Position numbers and translations under genes: made by a program
In this document: positions 8,472-18,043 of the stretch, piece after piece
Layout of the letters: the number at the start of each line of letters is the position of its first letter
Numbering within the stretch: position 1 is the stretch's first letter
Assembly: GCF_000758525.1 (NCBI RefSeq)
Contig: NZ_CP009241.1
Coordinates: 4,960,001 to 5,024,000 of the forward strand
DNA length: 64,000 nucleotides
Reading direction: 5' to 3'
DNA from: Paenibacillus sp. FSL H7-0357
GTDB lineage: Bacteria; Bacillota; Bacilli; Paenibacillales; Paenibacillaceae
Notes under the pieces: generated by a model
The model's database searches: none
What the model saw: the letters and a program-made list of their open reading frames with translations, nothing else
What the model was told of the DNA's origin: nothing

Positions 8472-9394
8472 TGGAGGAGCGCAAGGCCACTACCGGACAT
8501 CTGCTCGCGTTGCTTACCATTCTGATCTGGGGTACAACTTTTATCTCTACTAAAATACTGTTAGTTGACTTTACGCCCATTGAAATTCTGTTCTTCCGCT
8601 TTATCATCGGTTACATCGCATTGTGTCTTATTTATTCGCGTCCGCTTCGGACGAAATCATTCAAAGAAGAGCTGCTGTTTATCGCGGCTGGGCTCTGTGG
8701 GGTAACGTTATATTTTCTAGTGGAAAATATCGCCCTTGTCTATACGCTCGCATCCAATGTTGGTGTGATTGTTTCGATTGCGCCCTTCTTCACGGCGCTT
8801 GCCGCTCACTTCTTCCTGGAGGAAGAGAAGCTGAATGCGCAGTTTATGACCGGGTTTCTGATTGCGCTGGCCGGGATTGTGTTAATCGGGCTGAACGGGA
8901 GTTTCAACCTGCAGCTGAATCCCATTGGAGATTTGCTGGCCTTCCTGGCCCCTGCCTTATGGGCAATCTATTCCGTACTGATGCGGAAAATAAGCGAATT
9001 GCAGCATCATACGATCGGGGCTACCCGCAGAGTGTTTTTTTATGGGCTGCTGTTTATGCTGCCTGCGCTTTTACTGTTTGATTTCCGTCTTGGCCTGGAC
9101 AGATTACTCAGCCTTTCCAATGTATCCAACCTTCTTTTCTTGGGACTGGGAGCCTCGGCACTCTGTTTTGTCACCTGGAACCGGGTGGTCGGAATCCTTG
9201 GAGCGGTAAAAACAAGCGTGTACATCTATATTGTGCCTGTAGTTACAGTTGCCGCTTCCGCCCTGTTCTTGCATGAGAATATCACTTGGGTCACAGTGGC
9301 GGGAACCTTGCTCACCCTCGCCGGCTCCTATATTTCAGAGCGCAAAGCAAAAACGATCCCCCGGAAGCGGATCGCTGTAAAAAGTGCGGATTGA
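8468..9394 (+). CDS. EamA/DMT-family transporter
   Basis: 308-aa inner-membrane exporter of the drug/metabolite superfamily with about ten membrane helices in two EamA repeats (N-terminal LTILIWGTTFISTK; second repeat LAFLAPALWAIYSVLMRK). C-terminal tail RKAKTIPRKR is basic and cytosolic. It overlaps the AraC regulator by 4 nt. Substrate not predictable; amino acids or other metabolites are typical of the family. Confidence 0.9.
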   Translation: MMEERKATTGHLLALLTILIWGTTFISTKILLVDFTPIEILFFRFIIGYIALCLIYSRPLRTKSFKEELLFIAAGLCGVTLYFLVENIALVYTLASNVGVIVSIAPFFTALAAHFFLEEEKLNAQFMTGFLIALAGIVLIGLNGSFNLQLNPIGDLLAFLAPALWAIYSVLMRKISELQHHTIGATRRVFFYGLLFMLPALLLFDFRLGLDRLLSLSNVSNLLFLGLGASALCFVTWNRVVGILGAVKTSVYIYIVPVVTVAASALFLHENITWVTVAGTLLTLAGSYISERKAKTIPRKRIAVKSAD

Positions 9395-9541
9395 GTCTGT
9401 CCGTATGCTTATTTGAACGTAAATCCGCTGTGGATGGTGCCACCTGCTTGTTTCACCTGTTCGGCGATTTCTGCAATAATATACTATATGCATGCTAAGA
9501 TCACCTGTATTATTCATGGGAATAGACTTTAGGAGGTCCTC

Positions 9542-10123
9542 ATGAATATTACAGCTTTTATCATCTATTGCGTTGTTATCACCATCACACCCGGGCCCAC
9601 CAATATTGTGATCTTATCTTCTGTGCAGCATTTCGGGGCAAGAAAGACCATGAAATATGTATACGGAGCCACGATTGCCTTTGGCCTGCTGCTTGCCGCT
9701 TCTGCTGTGCTGAACCATGTGCTTGCCGGAGTGATCCCGAATATTGTGGGTATTATGCAGATCATCGGCAGTGTCTATATGCTCTATCTTGCCTATCAAA
9801 TCTACAAGATGAATACAGGGGAGGCCACACCGTCCCACAATACCAATTTTTTGTCAGGCCTAGTGATGCAGTTTGTGAATCCAAAGGTGATCATATTTAC
9901 TTTAACGGTGATTCCCAGCTATGTGATGCCTTACTATTCCTCCTCTTTAGCATCATTTCAGTTTGTAGCTATTATTACGGTTATCGGGTTTCTGGCATTT
10001 ATGACCTGGGTCATCTGTGGAACAGTCTTCAAGAAATTTCTCCAGCAGCATCAAAAAATAGTCAATATCCTAATGGCGCTGTTTCTGGTATACTCTGCAA
10101 TTATGGCGTCGGGAATCGTATAA
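9542..10123 (+). CDS. LysE/RhtB-family amino-acid exporter
   Basis: 193-aa membrane protein with about six helices. The signature ITITPGPTNIVILSS near residues 14-28 is the conserved LysE motif; GLVMQFVNPKVIIF is the second conserved block. Strong ribosome site AGGAGG, 5 nt from ATG. Followed at 20 nt by an AraC regulator, a typical exporter/regulator pair. Likely exports an amino acid or homoserine-like compound. Confidence 0.9.
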   Translation: MNITAFIIYCVVITITPGPTNIVILSSVQHFGARKTMKYVYGATIAFGLLLAASAVLNHVLAGVIPNIVGIMQIIGSVYMLYLAYQIYKMNTGEATPSHNTNFLSGLVMQFVNPKVIIFTLTVIPSYVMPYYSSSLASFQFVAIITVIGFLAFMTWVICGTVFKKFLQQHQKIVNILMALFLVYSAIMASGIV

Positions 10124-10143
10124 AGAATGTTGGGGGTGAGGGT

Positions 10144-10917
10144 ATGGAGCAATTTACGTATAAAAAATCTGCAGATGTCATTGCTCTGGCAGCAAGTTTC
10201 GCCGATTTCACCTATAAAAAACATTGCCACGAGGAGTATGCTGTCGGCGTAACCCTGCGCGGCATTCAGCAATATAATTTGAGCGACAGCTTCCAGTCCT
10301 CCCACAGGAATGGCGTCATGCTGTTTAACCGCGAGCAGTATCATGACGGCAGGTCCTACGATAAGGAAGGCATTGATTATGTCATGCTCTATATCAAGCC
10401 TGAGCTGGTAGCCGAGATCCTGGGGAAGAAAGAGCTGCGTTTCCAGTCCCCTATCGTCTACGACGTCAGCCTGGCACGAAGCATCTGCGCCCTCAGCCGG
10501 GCCATTCTGGACGGTAACGACGAAACGCTGTGTACGGAGCAATTGATCCATTTAATCGGCATGTTATCCAAAACAGCGATAGATGCAGAGCAGCGGAAGA
10601 ATAACCGGCTAGTGAAACAGGCGAAGGAAATGATGTACGGCAGCATCGGCAATGTGCTCAAACTGGATGATCTTTGTACAGAGTTTGGGATGTCCAAATA
10701 CCAGTTGATCCGCGAGTTTAAGGCCCATACAGGGATCTCGCCTTATCAGTTTTTTCTGAATTGCAAGGTGGAACATGCCAAACGGTCCATTGAGGCCAGC
10801 AAGGATATCTACACGGCCGTAGCGGAATACGGATTTGTAGATCTGACACATCTGAACAGGCATTTCAAAAGTATGTTCGGGATTACTGCATATGAGTACA
10901 TGACACAATTACAATAA
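10144..10917 (+). CDS. AraC-family regulator (LysE-linked)
   Basis: 257 aa. N-terminal sensor (HCHEEYAVGVTLRGIQQYN, MLFNREQYHDGR) of the AraC cupin type; C-terminal HTH pair LCTEFGMSKYQLIREFKAHTGISP and EYGFVDLTHLNRHFKSMFGI. ATG 10144 follows GGGGGTGAGGGT. The frame stays open far upstream through the LysE gene, but that part is only its shadow. Probably regulates the exporter in response to its substrate. Confidence 0.88.
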   Translation: MEQFTYKKSADVIALAASFADFTYKKHCHEEYAVGVTLRGIQQYNLSDSFQSSHRNGVMLFNREQYHDGRSYDKEGIDYVMLYIKPELVAEILGKKELRFQSPIVYDVSLARSICALSRAILDGNDETLCTEQLIHLIGMLSKTAIDAEQRKNNRLVKQAKEMMYGSIGNVLKLDDLCTEFGMSKYQLIREFKAHTGISPYQFFLNCKVEHAKRSIEASKDIYTAVAEYGFVDLTHLNRHFKSMFGITAYEYMTQLQ

Positions 10918-10935
10918 TACAATTACGGATCACCC

Positions 10936-10959
10936 AGATGCCTATGGCATCTTTTTTTT
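10936..10959 (+). terminator. Rho-independent terminator
   Basis: Stem AGATGCC/GGCATCT with a TAT loop, followed by a run of eight T; 19 nt after the AraC stop. Confidence 0.9.
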
Positions 10960-11102
10960 GCCGTTTTATGGCTTGGATCTCCATCATAAATTTACTCTTT
11001 ACAAAATATTGACTATGGGTTATTTTAACATTAAGTAATTATTAAATATTAACCAACTATCTATAATATTTAAATTATTCAAACTTGAAATTGGAGGACA
11101 GT

Positions 11103-12215
11103 ATGGAAATTGCGATGAAGGATATGTTATTGAACAATATCAATTTTGCTTACAATGAGGCCATCGAATTGATAGTGTCCATGGGAATGATCGCTTGTGA
11201 GGGAGAGCTGACCTCCATGGCAGAGGATTTAAAGATTGAGATGGACCCACTCGTAGCAGCCTACTATGAGGACGCACGGGTCCGTTTGTCACCTCATTCC
11301 TACCGGGAGCTTCAGTTTTTTTTCAACTATAACTTTTTCCACAAGGCACTCGATTTTGCTTTCTACGAATCCATCTGCACTTATCCTGATCCACAGACTG
11401 CAGAAGCATGGATTGAACGGCTGGAGCAGAGACCGGCAGAACAAGTGGTAGCCGAAATGGTGTATGGCGTGTATTCCGATAAATTGGAAGATCTGCTGGA
11501 AGGCAATGACTGGGAGGAAGTCAAGAAGGATGTTCATTTGATGTCTGAGCTTGTGGCAAGAACGAAACCCCAGCCTGAGGTTGCCGGGGCGCAAGGACCG
11601 CTGCTTGAATGTCTTGCTTTCCCGGAAGAAACGAAACTGCGGTATATGCAGCTGCTCCGTCAATTCTACAAGGATGTCTTTACCTATTGGAAAGAGCGGT
11701 TACAAATGGAGTCTGAACAAGCCACTCTACATTACGAAGCGCTTTTCCTGGCCGATCCCGTCCGCTTCATTAGGGATATTAACAAAAATGAGCCTGCGCT
11801 GTATGATGTACCGACGACTTTTCATATCAGCTTCTTTTCGCAGGTGGGCAATCATTTCCTTAATTTCTGGACGGAGGCTGGAAGGGTCGGATGGGTGATA
11901 TTTGGTGTACTCAACGACCGTGTATACGGACCTGCTGCTGACCGGGAGAAGACAGAACTTTTCTTAAAAGCATTCTCGGATAAAAGACGCCTCGACTTCC
12001 TGCTGCTGTTAAAAAAACGCCCGCATTACGGGCAGGAAATCGCCGCGGCCCTTGGCATTACACCGGCAGCTGTGAATTACCATTCCAACTTCTTATTCTT
12101 TCTGGACCTTCTGGAAATTAAAAGAGAGGATCACCGCTTATATTACCATCTGCGCATAGATAGATTACGGGAATTGCTGGCCTTAACCGCAAAAGTCATG
12201 CTGGATGAAGATTAG
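11103..12215 (+). CDS. ArsR-like winged-helix regulator of the ABC exporter pair
   Basis: 370 aa. The long N-terminal part has no domain I can name. The C-terminal winged helix contains SDKRRLDFLLLLKKRPHYGQ and EIAAALGITPAAVNYHSNFL, as in ArsR-type repressors fused to a large N-terminal domain. Start ATG 11103 has GGAGG 5 nt upstream; a TTG 18 nt earlier would swallow that site. The two ABC half-transporters follow 51 nt later, so it probably controls them. Confidence 0.8.
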   Translation: MEIAMKDMLLNNINFAYNEAIELIVSMGMIACEGELTSMAEDLKIEMDPLVAAYYEDARVRLSPHSYRELQFFFNYNFFHKALDFAFYESICTYPDPQTAEAWIERLEQRPAEQVVAEMVYGVYSDKLEDLLEGNDWEEVKKDVHLMSELVARTKPQPEVAGAQGPLLECLAFPEETKLRYMQLLRQFYKDVFTYWKERLQMESEQATLHYEALFLADPVRFIRDINKNEPALYDVPTTFHISFFSQVGNHFLNFWTEAGRVGWVIFGVLNDRVYGPAADREKTELFLKAFSDKRRLDFLLLLKKRPHYGQEIAAALGITPAAVNYHSNFLFFLDLLEIKREDHRLYYHLRIDRLRELLALTAKVMLDED

Positions 12216-12266
12216 ACTGGCTTAACAGGAGTACAGGAAAATTTGAGAATAAGGGGAGTGTCCCTC

Positions 12267-14105
12267 GTGAGTGAATCAAGCCATGCAGCAGCCGGCAACA
12301 AGGAATCCGCTGCTGTTTCCAGCACAACTTTCCGTTTATTTAAACTTGGCAGGCCTTATTTAGGCTGGTACATTCTATTATGCGCCCTGGCAGCAGTCAT
12401 CTCTCTTACAACGGTTGGTGTAGCCGAAGCTTTACGGCGAATTATTAATTCGGCTACAAATCACAATATGCCGGGCCTGACTTCCGCTACCCTGTTTGCC
12501 GTTGCCATTATGTTCGTCGATGCCGCAGCCAACTTTCTAAAAAGCTATTTGTCAGGTGTACTTGAGGTCAAGTCGACCTCCCGGCTTCAGGTATCACTTC
12601 TGGGCAGACTGCTGAACGTGCAAATGAAAGAGCTGGATCGTTATCATTCTGCAGATCTGATCAGCCGGATTAATGATTCCGCCTCTGCGGCCCAGCATGG
12701 AATCAACCAGAAAACCATTGACCTGTTCAGCAATCTGCTGCAGATTGCTTTCCTTCTCACATATCTGTTATCTCTTCAATTTGCGTTAACCTTGGGAACA
12801 ATCATCATTTGCTCCCTGGTTCCACTCGTCATGCTTCCCTTCACTTCCCGGCTGCGCTCCATGCATGAGCAAAGACAGAAGATCGAAACCGCGCAGCAAA
12901 TGTTTATTCAGGATACAGTCCAGGGTGCCGAAGTCGTGCGTGCCTTCTCTCTTGCCCCCAGGCTGCACCAACAATTTGCCGCCCGGGTAAAACAATATTT
13001 TACTATTCATATACCGCTCACCCGTTTAGAAGCTGTTGGCTATAATATGCCACTGGTCGTTATCCTTGGCGGACTGCTCTACGTCCTCTCTTTTGGCGGA
13101 TATCTGGTCATCGGGGGGCGTCTGGATGTGGGAGCCGTGGCGGCCTTTCTGATCTGTTTTGAGCAGATTTCAAATCCGGTCTCGAAGCTGGCCAACCTGT
13201 GGACGGAATTGCAGATGTCTTTAGCGCAAGGCAAACGGATGTTTGAAGTGCTGGATTTACCGGAGGAAGAGGCAAATTACGAAGCCGCAGCTTTAAATTC
13301 CCGGATTGAGATAACTGAAGAGCCCGATCCGGAAATGATCAGCCGATCCGATATTTCTTTTAACAACGTAAGTTTCCACTATGATGCCGCTCCAGTATTA
13401 AACAATGTGCAGCTTACCATACGACCCGGCAAGGTGACTGCATTAGCAGGCCCCAGTGGCAGCGGAAAAAGCACCCTGCTCCATTTGCTGCTCGCAGCCT
13501 ATGAACCGGACGAAGGGGTTATCTGCTGTGGCGTTCACTCCTTAACCAGAATCCCGCTCCGGCTCTGGCGTGAGCGGATTGCCTACGTGTCCCAGGAGCC
13601 TTATCTGTTCTCCGGCACTTTCCATGAGAATATAGCCTGGGGAAGATCGGGTGCCACAACGGAAGAGGTCATCCAAGCAGCCCAAAGAGCCGGCATCCAT
13701 GAAGTCATTATGAGAACGCCCTTACAATATGAGACTACTATTGGGGAACGGGGGTTAACATTATCGGGCGGTGAACGGCAGCGTCTCTCCATTGCCCGGG
13801 CGTTTGTCCGCGAGCCCAAACTTCTGCTGCTCGATGAACCTACGGCCGCACTGGACAGCCACAATGAGGAGCTGATCCAGCAAGCCCTCAGGGAACTCAT
13901 GCATGACCGGACAACAGTCGTTATTGCCCATAGATTGTCCACTATCCGAGACGCCGATCAGATTTATTTCATGGAAGCAGGATCTGTAGCAGAAACAGGC
14001 ACACATCAGGAGTTAATGGCACTAGAAGGCAAGTACTTCAAAATGGTTGAGACTTCGATGAAGCAGAATCACGATTTGCTTGAGGTCAGGGAGGGTCTGG
14101 AATGA
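12267..14105 (+). CDS. ABC exporter half-transporter (TMD-NBD fusion), subunit 1
   Basis: 612 aa. N-terminal six-helix exporter domain (residues about 30-320) followed by an ATPase: Walker A AGPSGSGKST, Q-loop VSQEPYLFSGT, signature LSGGERQR, Walker B LLLLDEPTAALD, H-loop VIAHRLSTIRD. GTG 12267 is chosen because AAGGGGAG lies 8 nt before it. The stop overlaps the next ABC gene (ATGA). The pair probably works as a heterodimeric multidrug or peptide exporter. Note PT rather than AT in the Walker B/D-loop region (DEPTAALD), while subunit 2 has DEATSALD. Confidence 0.92.
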   Translation: MSESSHAAAGNKESAAVSSTTFRLFKLGRPYLGWYILLCALAAVISLTTVGVAEALRRIINSATNHNMPGLTSATLFAVAIMFVDAAANFLKSYLSGVLEVKSTSRLQVSLLGRLLNVQMKELDRYHSADLISRINDSASAAQHGINQKTIDLFSNLLQIAFLLTYLLSLQFALTLGTIIICSLVPLVMLPFTSRLRSMHEQRQKIETAQQMFIQDTVQGAEVVRAFSLAPRLHQQFAARVKQYFTIHIPLTRLEAVGYNMPLVVILGGLLYVLSFGGYLVIGGRLDVGAVAAFLICFEQISNPVSKLANLWTELQMSLAQGKRMFEVLDLPEEEANYEAAALNSRIEITEEPDPEMISRSDISFNNVSFHYDAAPVLNNVQLTIRPGKVTALAGPSGSGKSTLLHLLLAAYEPDEGVICCGVHSLTRIPLRLWRERIAYVSQEPYLFSGTFHENIAWGRSGATTEEVIQAAQRAGIHEVIMRTPLQYETTIGERGLTLSGGERQRLSIARAFVREPKLLLLDEPTAALDSHNEELIQQALRELMHDRTTVVIAHRLSTIRDADQIYFMEAGSVAETGTHQELMALEGKYFKMVETSMKQNHDLLEVREGLE

Positions 14106-15931
14106 ATGCAAAAGCGTCCGCTAAACTCAAGCTTGGATATGTACTGCGCAGGTTGATGACCTTCTCAACCCCCTACCGTATCGGGTTAATGGCGGCTGTA
14201 TTACTGCTCTCGGCAAGGCTGGTCTTGGACATCGGCTTTGCAGCCATCCAGCAGGTGTTTATTGATACCATCAACAGCTCTAATATGCATTCCCTTACAC
14301 GCATTACCGTTATTTGCGCCATCGTCTGTTTTATCATTATTATCTGCCTCATGCTGCAGCATTACTTCCGCTTTATTACAGAGAGCCAAATGGCTTGGGC
14401 GATTCGCGCCAAGCTGTTCGACAAGACCCACCGGCTTCCCTTCCGTGAAGTCCAGTCCATGCATTCCGGAGATTTGGTCTCGCGCAATAACCGGGATGCA
14501 GGTGCGGCCATTGGCATGATTAACGGCATCGTCTATGATTTGGGCTATAATCTGCTTTTATGTCTCGTTTCTTTTCTGTACCTGGCGAAAATGGATGTCT
14601 GGATCGCGCTGCTTGCGCTCGGTTCGGGACCAGTTGTGTTTCTTTCCGGACGCTTCTTTGACCGCAGACTCCGCAAACTGTACACGGAGATCCATCAGAA
14701 GGAAGCTGAGCTGCGGGGTATTCTGCAGGAAACGCTGCAAGGAATGAAAGTGGTCCGGGCCTTTTCCCTGGAGGACAATCTCTTGAACCGGTATGCAGCC
14801 GGACGTGAGCAGTTGAACCGGCTGCAGCGCCAAAGAGCACTGCTGAACACGCTGCTCTGGCAGTCCTCTGCCTTTATCAACAATATCGTAATGGTGGCCT
14901 GCGCTGCGCTGATCGCAGTCTCTGCCGTAAGAGGCGGAACAACAGCCGGTGAAGTACTCGCCTTCATCATTCTGATGGGACGGGTACAGTGGCCTTTTGT
15001 CCACATGTCCCAGACCTGGGGTGGTGTTCAAGAAGCGTTAGGAGCAGCTGACCGCGTATTCGCTGTACTGGATGCAGATGAGGAAGGAGCACCACATTCT
15101 TCTCCGGCTTCATCCCCTCCTCCCTCTGCTTCCGAGAAGTCGGCTGCATTAAGCCTGCAAGAGGTCAGCTATAGCTATTCCGGCCGAATAGAAACGGAGC
15201 CGCCGCTGTTTGAAGGCTTCAGCCTGCAAATTCAGCATGGAGAAACGGTCGCAGTTGTAGGCCCAAGCGGTTCCGGCAAAACAACGCTTGCCCGCTTATG
15301 CTGTGGATTGTATGAACCCGATGCCGGCAGCATCTCGGTTTATGGAAGACCGGTTCAGGAGCAGCTGGAAGAAGCCAGGGCACAGGTTACTTATGTACCG
15401 CAATCCCCTTATTTGTTCTCTGGTACGATTAGAGACAATATAGCCTTCAGCTCTAATTCAGCCAGTGAACAAGAAATTCACGAAGCCGCCCGGCTTGCGG
15501 GCGCAGCCGAGTTTATCACGAAGCTTCCGGGCGGATACGATACGGTCATCGGTGAACACGGCTCGAGTCTTTCCGGCGGACAACGGCAGCGAATCGCTAT
15601 AGCCCGGGCCTTTCTTCGTGATGCACCGCTGCTTCTGCTGGACGAAGCCACCTCTGCTCTGGATAACGAATCTGAGCGGTTGGTTCAGGAAGCGTTAGAT
15701 CACTTGATGAACAACAGGACAACACTGGTAATTGCGCACAGGCTTTCAACCGTACGGAACGCATCCAGAATTGTTGTACTGGATCAGGGGGTTATTACCG
15801 AGGAAGGCACACATGATGTTTTGCTCGCCCAAAACGGGCTTTATGCACAGTTATATAACCTCCAGTTTAAAGCAGCAGAGGCAGAAGCCTCCCTATTTGA
15901 AGAATCACATGCAGCTATACAGCCTGCTTAG
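14102..15931 (+). CDS. ABC exporter half-transporter (TMD-NBD fusion), subunit 2
   Basis: 609 aa. Same architecture as the preceding protein: six membrane helices, then Walker A VGPSGSGKTT, VPQSPYLFSGT, signature LSGGQRQR, Walker B LLLLDEATSALD, VIAHRLSTVRN. A low-complexity Ser/Pro linker (SSPASSPPPSAS) joins the domains. Translationally coupled to subunit 1 by a 4-nt overlap, so the two likely form one heterodimeric exporter. Confidence 0.92.
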   Translation: MNAKASAKLKLGYVLRRLMTFSTPYRIGLMAAVLLLSARLVLDIGFAAIQQVFIDTINSSNMHSLTRITVICAIVCFIIIICLMLQHYFRFITESQMAWAIRAKLFDKTHRLPFREVQSMHSGDLVSRNNRDAGAAIGMINGIVYDLGYNLLLCLVSFLYLAKMDVWIALLALGSGPVVFLSGRFFDRRLRKLYTEIHQKEAELRGILQETLQGMKVVRAFSLEDNLLNRYAAGREQLNRLQRQRALLNTLLWQSSAFINNIVMVACAALIAVSAVRGGTTAGEVLAFIILMGRVQWPFVHMSQTWGGVQEALGAADRVFAVLDADEEGAPHSSPASSPPPSASEKSAALSLQEVSYSYSGRIETEPPLFEGFSLQIQHGETVAVVGPSGSGKTTLARLCCGLYEPDAGSISVYGRPVQEQLEEARAQVTYVPQSPYLFSGTIRDNIAFSSNSASEQEIHEAARLAGAAEFITKLPGGYDTVIGEHGSSLSGGQRQRIAIARAFLRDAPLLLLDEATSALDNESERLVQEALDHLMNNRTTLVIAHRLSTVRNASRIVVLDQGVITEEGTHDVLLAQNGLYAQLYNLQFKAAEAEASLFEESHAAIQPA

Positions 15932-16032
15932 CAATATATTCTAAATCTTAATATTTTCAAAACATCCCAATCGGGGTTGAAAAGCTCCCTTTCTGGATAG
16001 AACGGATCAGCTCCGCCTGATAGACTGTACAT

Positions 16033-16068
16033 AATGCCCACGGCTAAATATCCCAGTGGGCATTTGTG
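16033..16068. terminator. Possible bidirectional terminator between convergent genes
   Basis: Stem AATGCCCAC/GTGGGCATT with a 14-nt loop; followed on the plus strand by TTTGTGTT. Lies between the ABC exporter (plus) and the Lrp regulator (minus). Confidence 0.5.
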
Positions 16069-16093
16069 TTCATGAACATCAGGCGGGGGCTGA

Positions 16094-16552
16094 TTAACTC
16101 AGCATATTTATTGGTGTTTCTCCCAGTGAAGGGATGAGGAATTTATGATCGATCGGAGATGACATCACGATTAGAATCGTGTAGGTCCCGTATCTATCAC
16201 ATTGATTTCCGAACTCTTCAAGCGCTCGCGTAGAATCGCTAATCACTTTCAATAAATAGTTGTGCTCCCCGCTTATCCGGTAACATTCGACGACATCGGG
16301 AGCCGCCCGGCAGAAATCAAGGAATGCGTTACAATCTCTAGAATGAAACAATATATAGGCGGCAGCCTGTTTGCCAATCTTTTCAGGGGATATGATGGTG
16401 CGATATTCACTGATGATCCCCTTCTCCTCCATGCGTTTAACCCTCTCTGTAACTGCAGGCTGTGATAAGCCGACGTTTTTCCCCAGTTCTGTCATAGAAA
16501 TTCTCGCTTGGCTCTGCAGGTGGAACAGGATTTGCTTATCTACATGATCCAT
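16094..16552 (-). CDS. Lrp/AsnC-family transcriptional regulator
   Basis: 152 aa. N-terminal HTH (ARISMTELGKNVGLSQPAVTERVKRMEEKGII, about residues 17-48) and C-terminal RAM ligand domain (VVECYRISGEHNYLLKVISDSTRALEEF). Divergent from a serine hydrolase; the shared gap holds a 35-bp inverted repeat that is a likely binding site. Effector unknown; family members usually sense amino acids. Confidence 0.92.
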   Translation of the reverse strand: MDHVDKQILFHLQSQARISMTELGKNVGLSQPAVTERVKRMEEKGIISEYRTIISPEKIGKQAAAYILFHSRDCNAFLDFCRAAPDVVECYRISGEHNYLLKVISDSTRALEEFGNQCDRYGTYTILIVMSSPIDHKFLIPSLGETPINMLS

Positions 16553-16620
16553 TATAGTCAGCTCCTTTAAAATTCAGGTCAATTGGATAAAACAAATATA
16601 ATTTAATCGTTTTACAGCCG

Positions 16621-16655
16621 AGTTACCTTTGTTACGTTATGTAACCAAGGTAACT
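16621..16655. promoter_or_regulatory. 35-bp inverted repeat, probable operator of the Lrp-type regulator
   Basis: Arms AGTTACCTTTGTTAC and GTAACCAAGGTAACT around GTTAT match at 14 of 15 positions. It is centred in the 171-nt divergent gap, just upstream of a TATAAT-like box at about 16662-16667 on the plus strand. Position suggests control of both directions. Confidence 0.65.
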
Positions 16656-16723
16656 TATTTTATATAATAAGCCTACAATAGTAAAGTGTCCAAGACTTTA
16701 ACTATTCCGAGAGGATGGAGCCC

Positions 16724-17899
16724 ATGTGTACATTATATTCAAACCCAAGTGATCCGCAATGTTTGTCGGGCCGCATCGATGAAGTGATGGATCGGACGCT
16801 TGCCGACAAGAGGCTGGTCGGTGCCGTCATTAAAGTAGCAATAGACGGAACAATGGTTTACAGCCGCGCTGCCGGTTATGCTGACCGCGGTCTGAACCGG
16901 CTCATGAGAGAAGATGCTTTATTCCGGCTCGCCTCGGTCACCAAACCTATTGTTTCCACGGCTGCCTTAGTACTGGTTGCACAAGGGCGCCTGCAGTTGG
17001 ACGACCGTGTTGACCGTTGGCTTCCGGAGTTCCGCCCACGCTTGCAGAACGGCGAACTTGCGCAATTGACGGTCCGCCATCTAATGACGCATACAGCCGG
17101 TCTGTCTTACCGGTTCTTCCAGGAAGAAAATAGTTCCTATCAGCGGGCAGGGATTTCGGACGGCATGGATCAGTCCGGAATCACACTGGAAGAGAATATG
17201 CGCCGCCTCGCCTCTGTGCCGCTTCTCTACACGCCAGGCACAGAGTGGAGATATTCCATAGCAACGGATGTGCTGGGTGCAGTCATAGCCAAGGTCACAG
17301 AAACAACGCTCGGCGAAGCCATAGATTCACTGGTAACCAAACCGCTCGGCATGAGTGACACCGGGTTCATTGCAGCTGATCCAGAACGGCTGGCCACCCC
17401 CTATGCCAACAACTACCCGGAGCCGCGGCCATTACTTGATCCGGACAAGATTGCCTTTGTGGACGGTACAGCAGGCTTCCTGCTTGCTCCAGGCCGGGCA
17501 CTTGATGCCGCCGCCTATCCCTCCGGTGGAGCCGGCATGGTTGGCAGTGCCGGGGACTTTTTGCACCTGCTGGAAACATTGCGCCAGGGCGGGGGCCCTT
17601 TGCTGCCGGAATCTCTGGTTCACGAAATGACTACCAATCAGATCGGTGACCTGCCTATGCCCTTTTGGCCAGGACGGGGATTCGGTCTTGGCATTACAGT
17701 GCTGAAAGACCCTGCCGCCGCAAACACTCCTGAATCACCGGGAACATGGCGGATGGGCGGCACTTATGGCCATTCATGGTTCGTCGATCCTAAGCAGCGG
17801 CTAAGCGTTGTGGCATTTACAAATACCTTACTGGAAGGCATGTCCGGCCAGTTTACGGTTGACCTTTGTGAAGCGATTTATGCCAGCATCAGATCATAA
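16724..17899 (+). CDS. Serine hydrolase (class C beta-lactamase/esterase fold)
   Basis: 391 aa, cytosolic (no signal peptide seen). The catalytic Ser-x-x-Lys is in LASVTKPIVS (about residues 70-80), the Tyr motif in WRYSIATDVLG and a C-terminal GHSWFVDP replaces the KTG box. Family members hydrolyse esters or D-amino-acid peptides. ATG 16724 is chosen because GAGAGG lies 9 nt before it; the ATG at 16715 abuts that site. Followed by the MFS exporter, both likely under the Lrp-type regulator. Confidence 0.82.
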   Translation: MCTLYSNPSDPQCLSGRIDEVMDRTLADKRLVGAVIKVAIDGTMVYSRAAGYADRGLNRLMREDALFRLASVTKPIVSTAALVLVAQGRLQLDDRVDRWLPEFRPRLQNGELAQLTVRHLMTHTAGLSYRFFQEENSSYQRAGISDGMDQSGITLEENMRRLASVPLLYTPGTEWRYSIATDVLGAVIAKVTETTLGEAIDSLVTKPLGMSDTGFIAADPERLATPYANNYPEPRPLLDPDKIAFVDGTAGFLLAPGRALDAAAYPSGGAGMVGSAGDFLHLLETLRQGGGPLLPESLVHEMTTNQIGDLPMPFWPGRGFGLGITVLKDPAAANTPESPGTWRMGGTYGHSWFVDPKQRLSVVAFTNTLLEGMSGQFTVDLCEAIYASIRS

Positions 17900-17915
17900 A
17901 GAATGAGTACAGGGG

Positions 17916-17945
17916 AGCCTTGGCCGGTACGTACCGGTCAAGGCT
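17916..17945 (+). terminator. Long perfect hairpin after the serine hydrolase
   Basis: 30-nt inverted repeat: arms AGCCTTGGCCGGTAC and GTACCGGTCAAGGCT match except for one G-T pair. It lies 17 nt after the stop. No T run follows on the plus strand, so it could be a transcript stabiliser or a weak terminator before the MFS gene. Confidence 0.5.
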
Positions 17946-18043
17946 CTCTGTGACTGAAGGAGTCGTGACTTGTATCGGCCTTCAGAGCAGGCTGGCCGTA
18001 AAATCTAAACATAAAATAATAAATGCAAAGAGGTGCTACTCAA

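Noticed and set aside
9568..10143. Upstream extension of the AraC frame through the LysE gene, which would suggest a fusion
   Set aside because: The extension is an alternative frame of the LysE gene with no start signal; the AraC gene has its own ATG and ribosome site at 10144.
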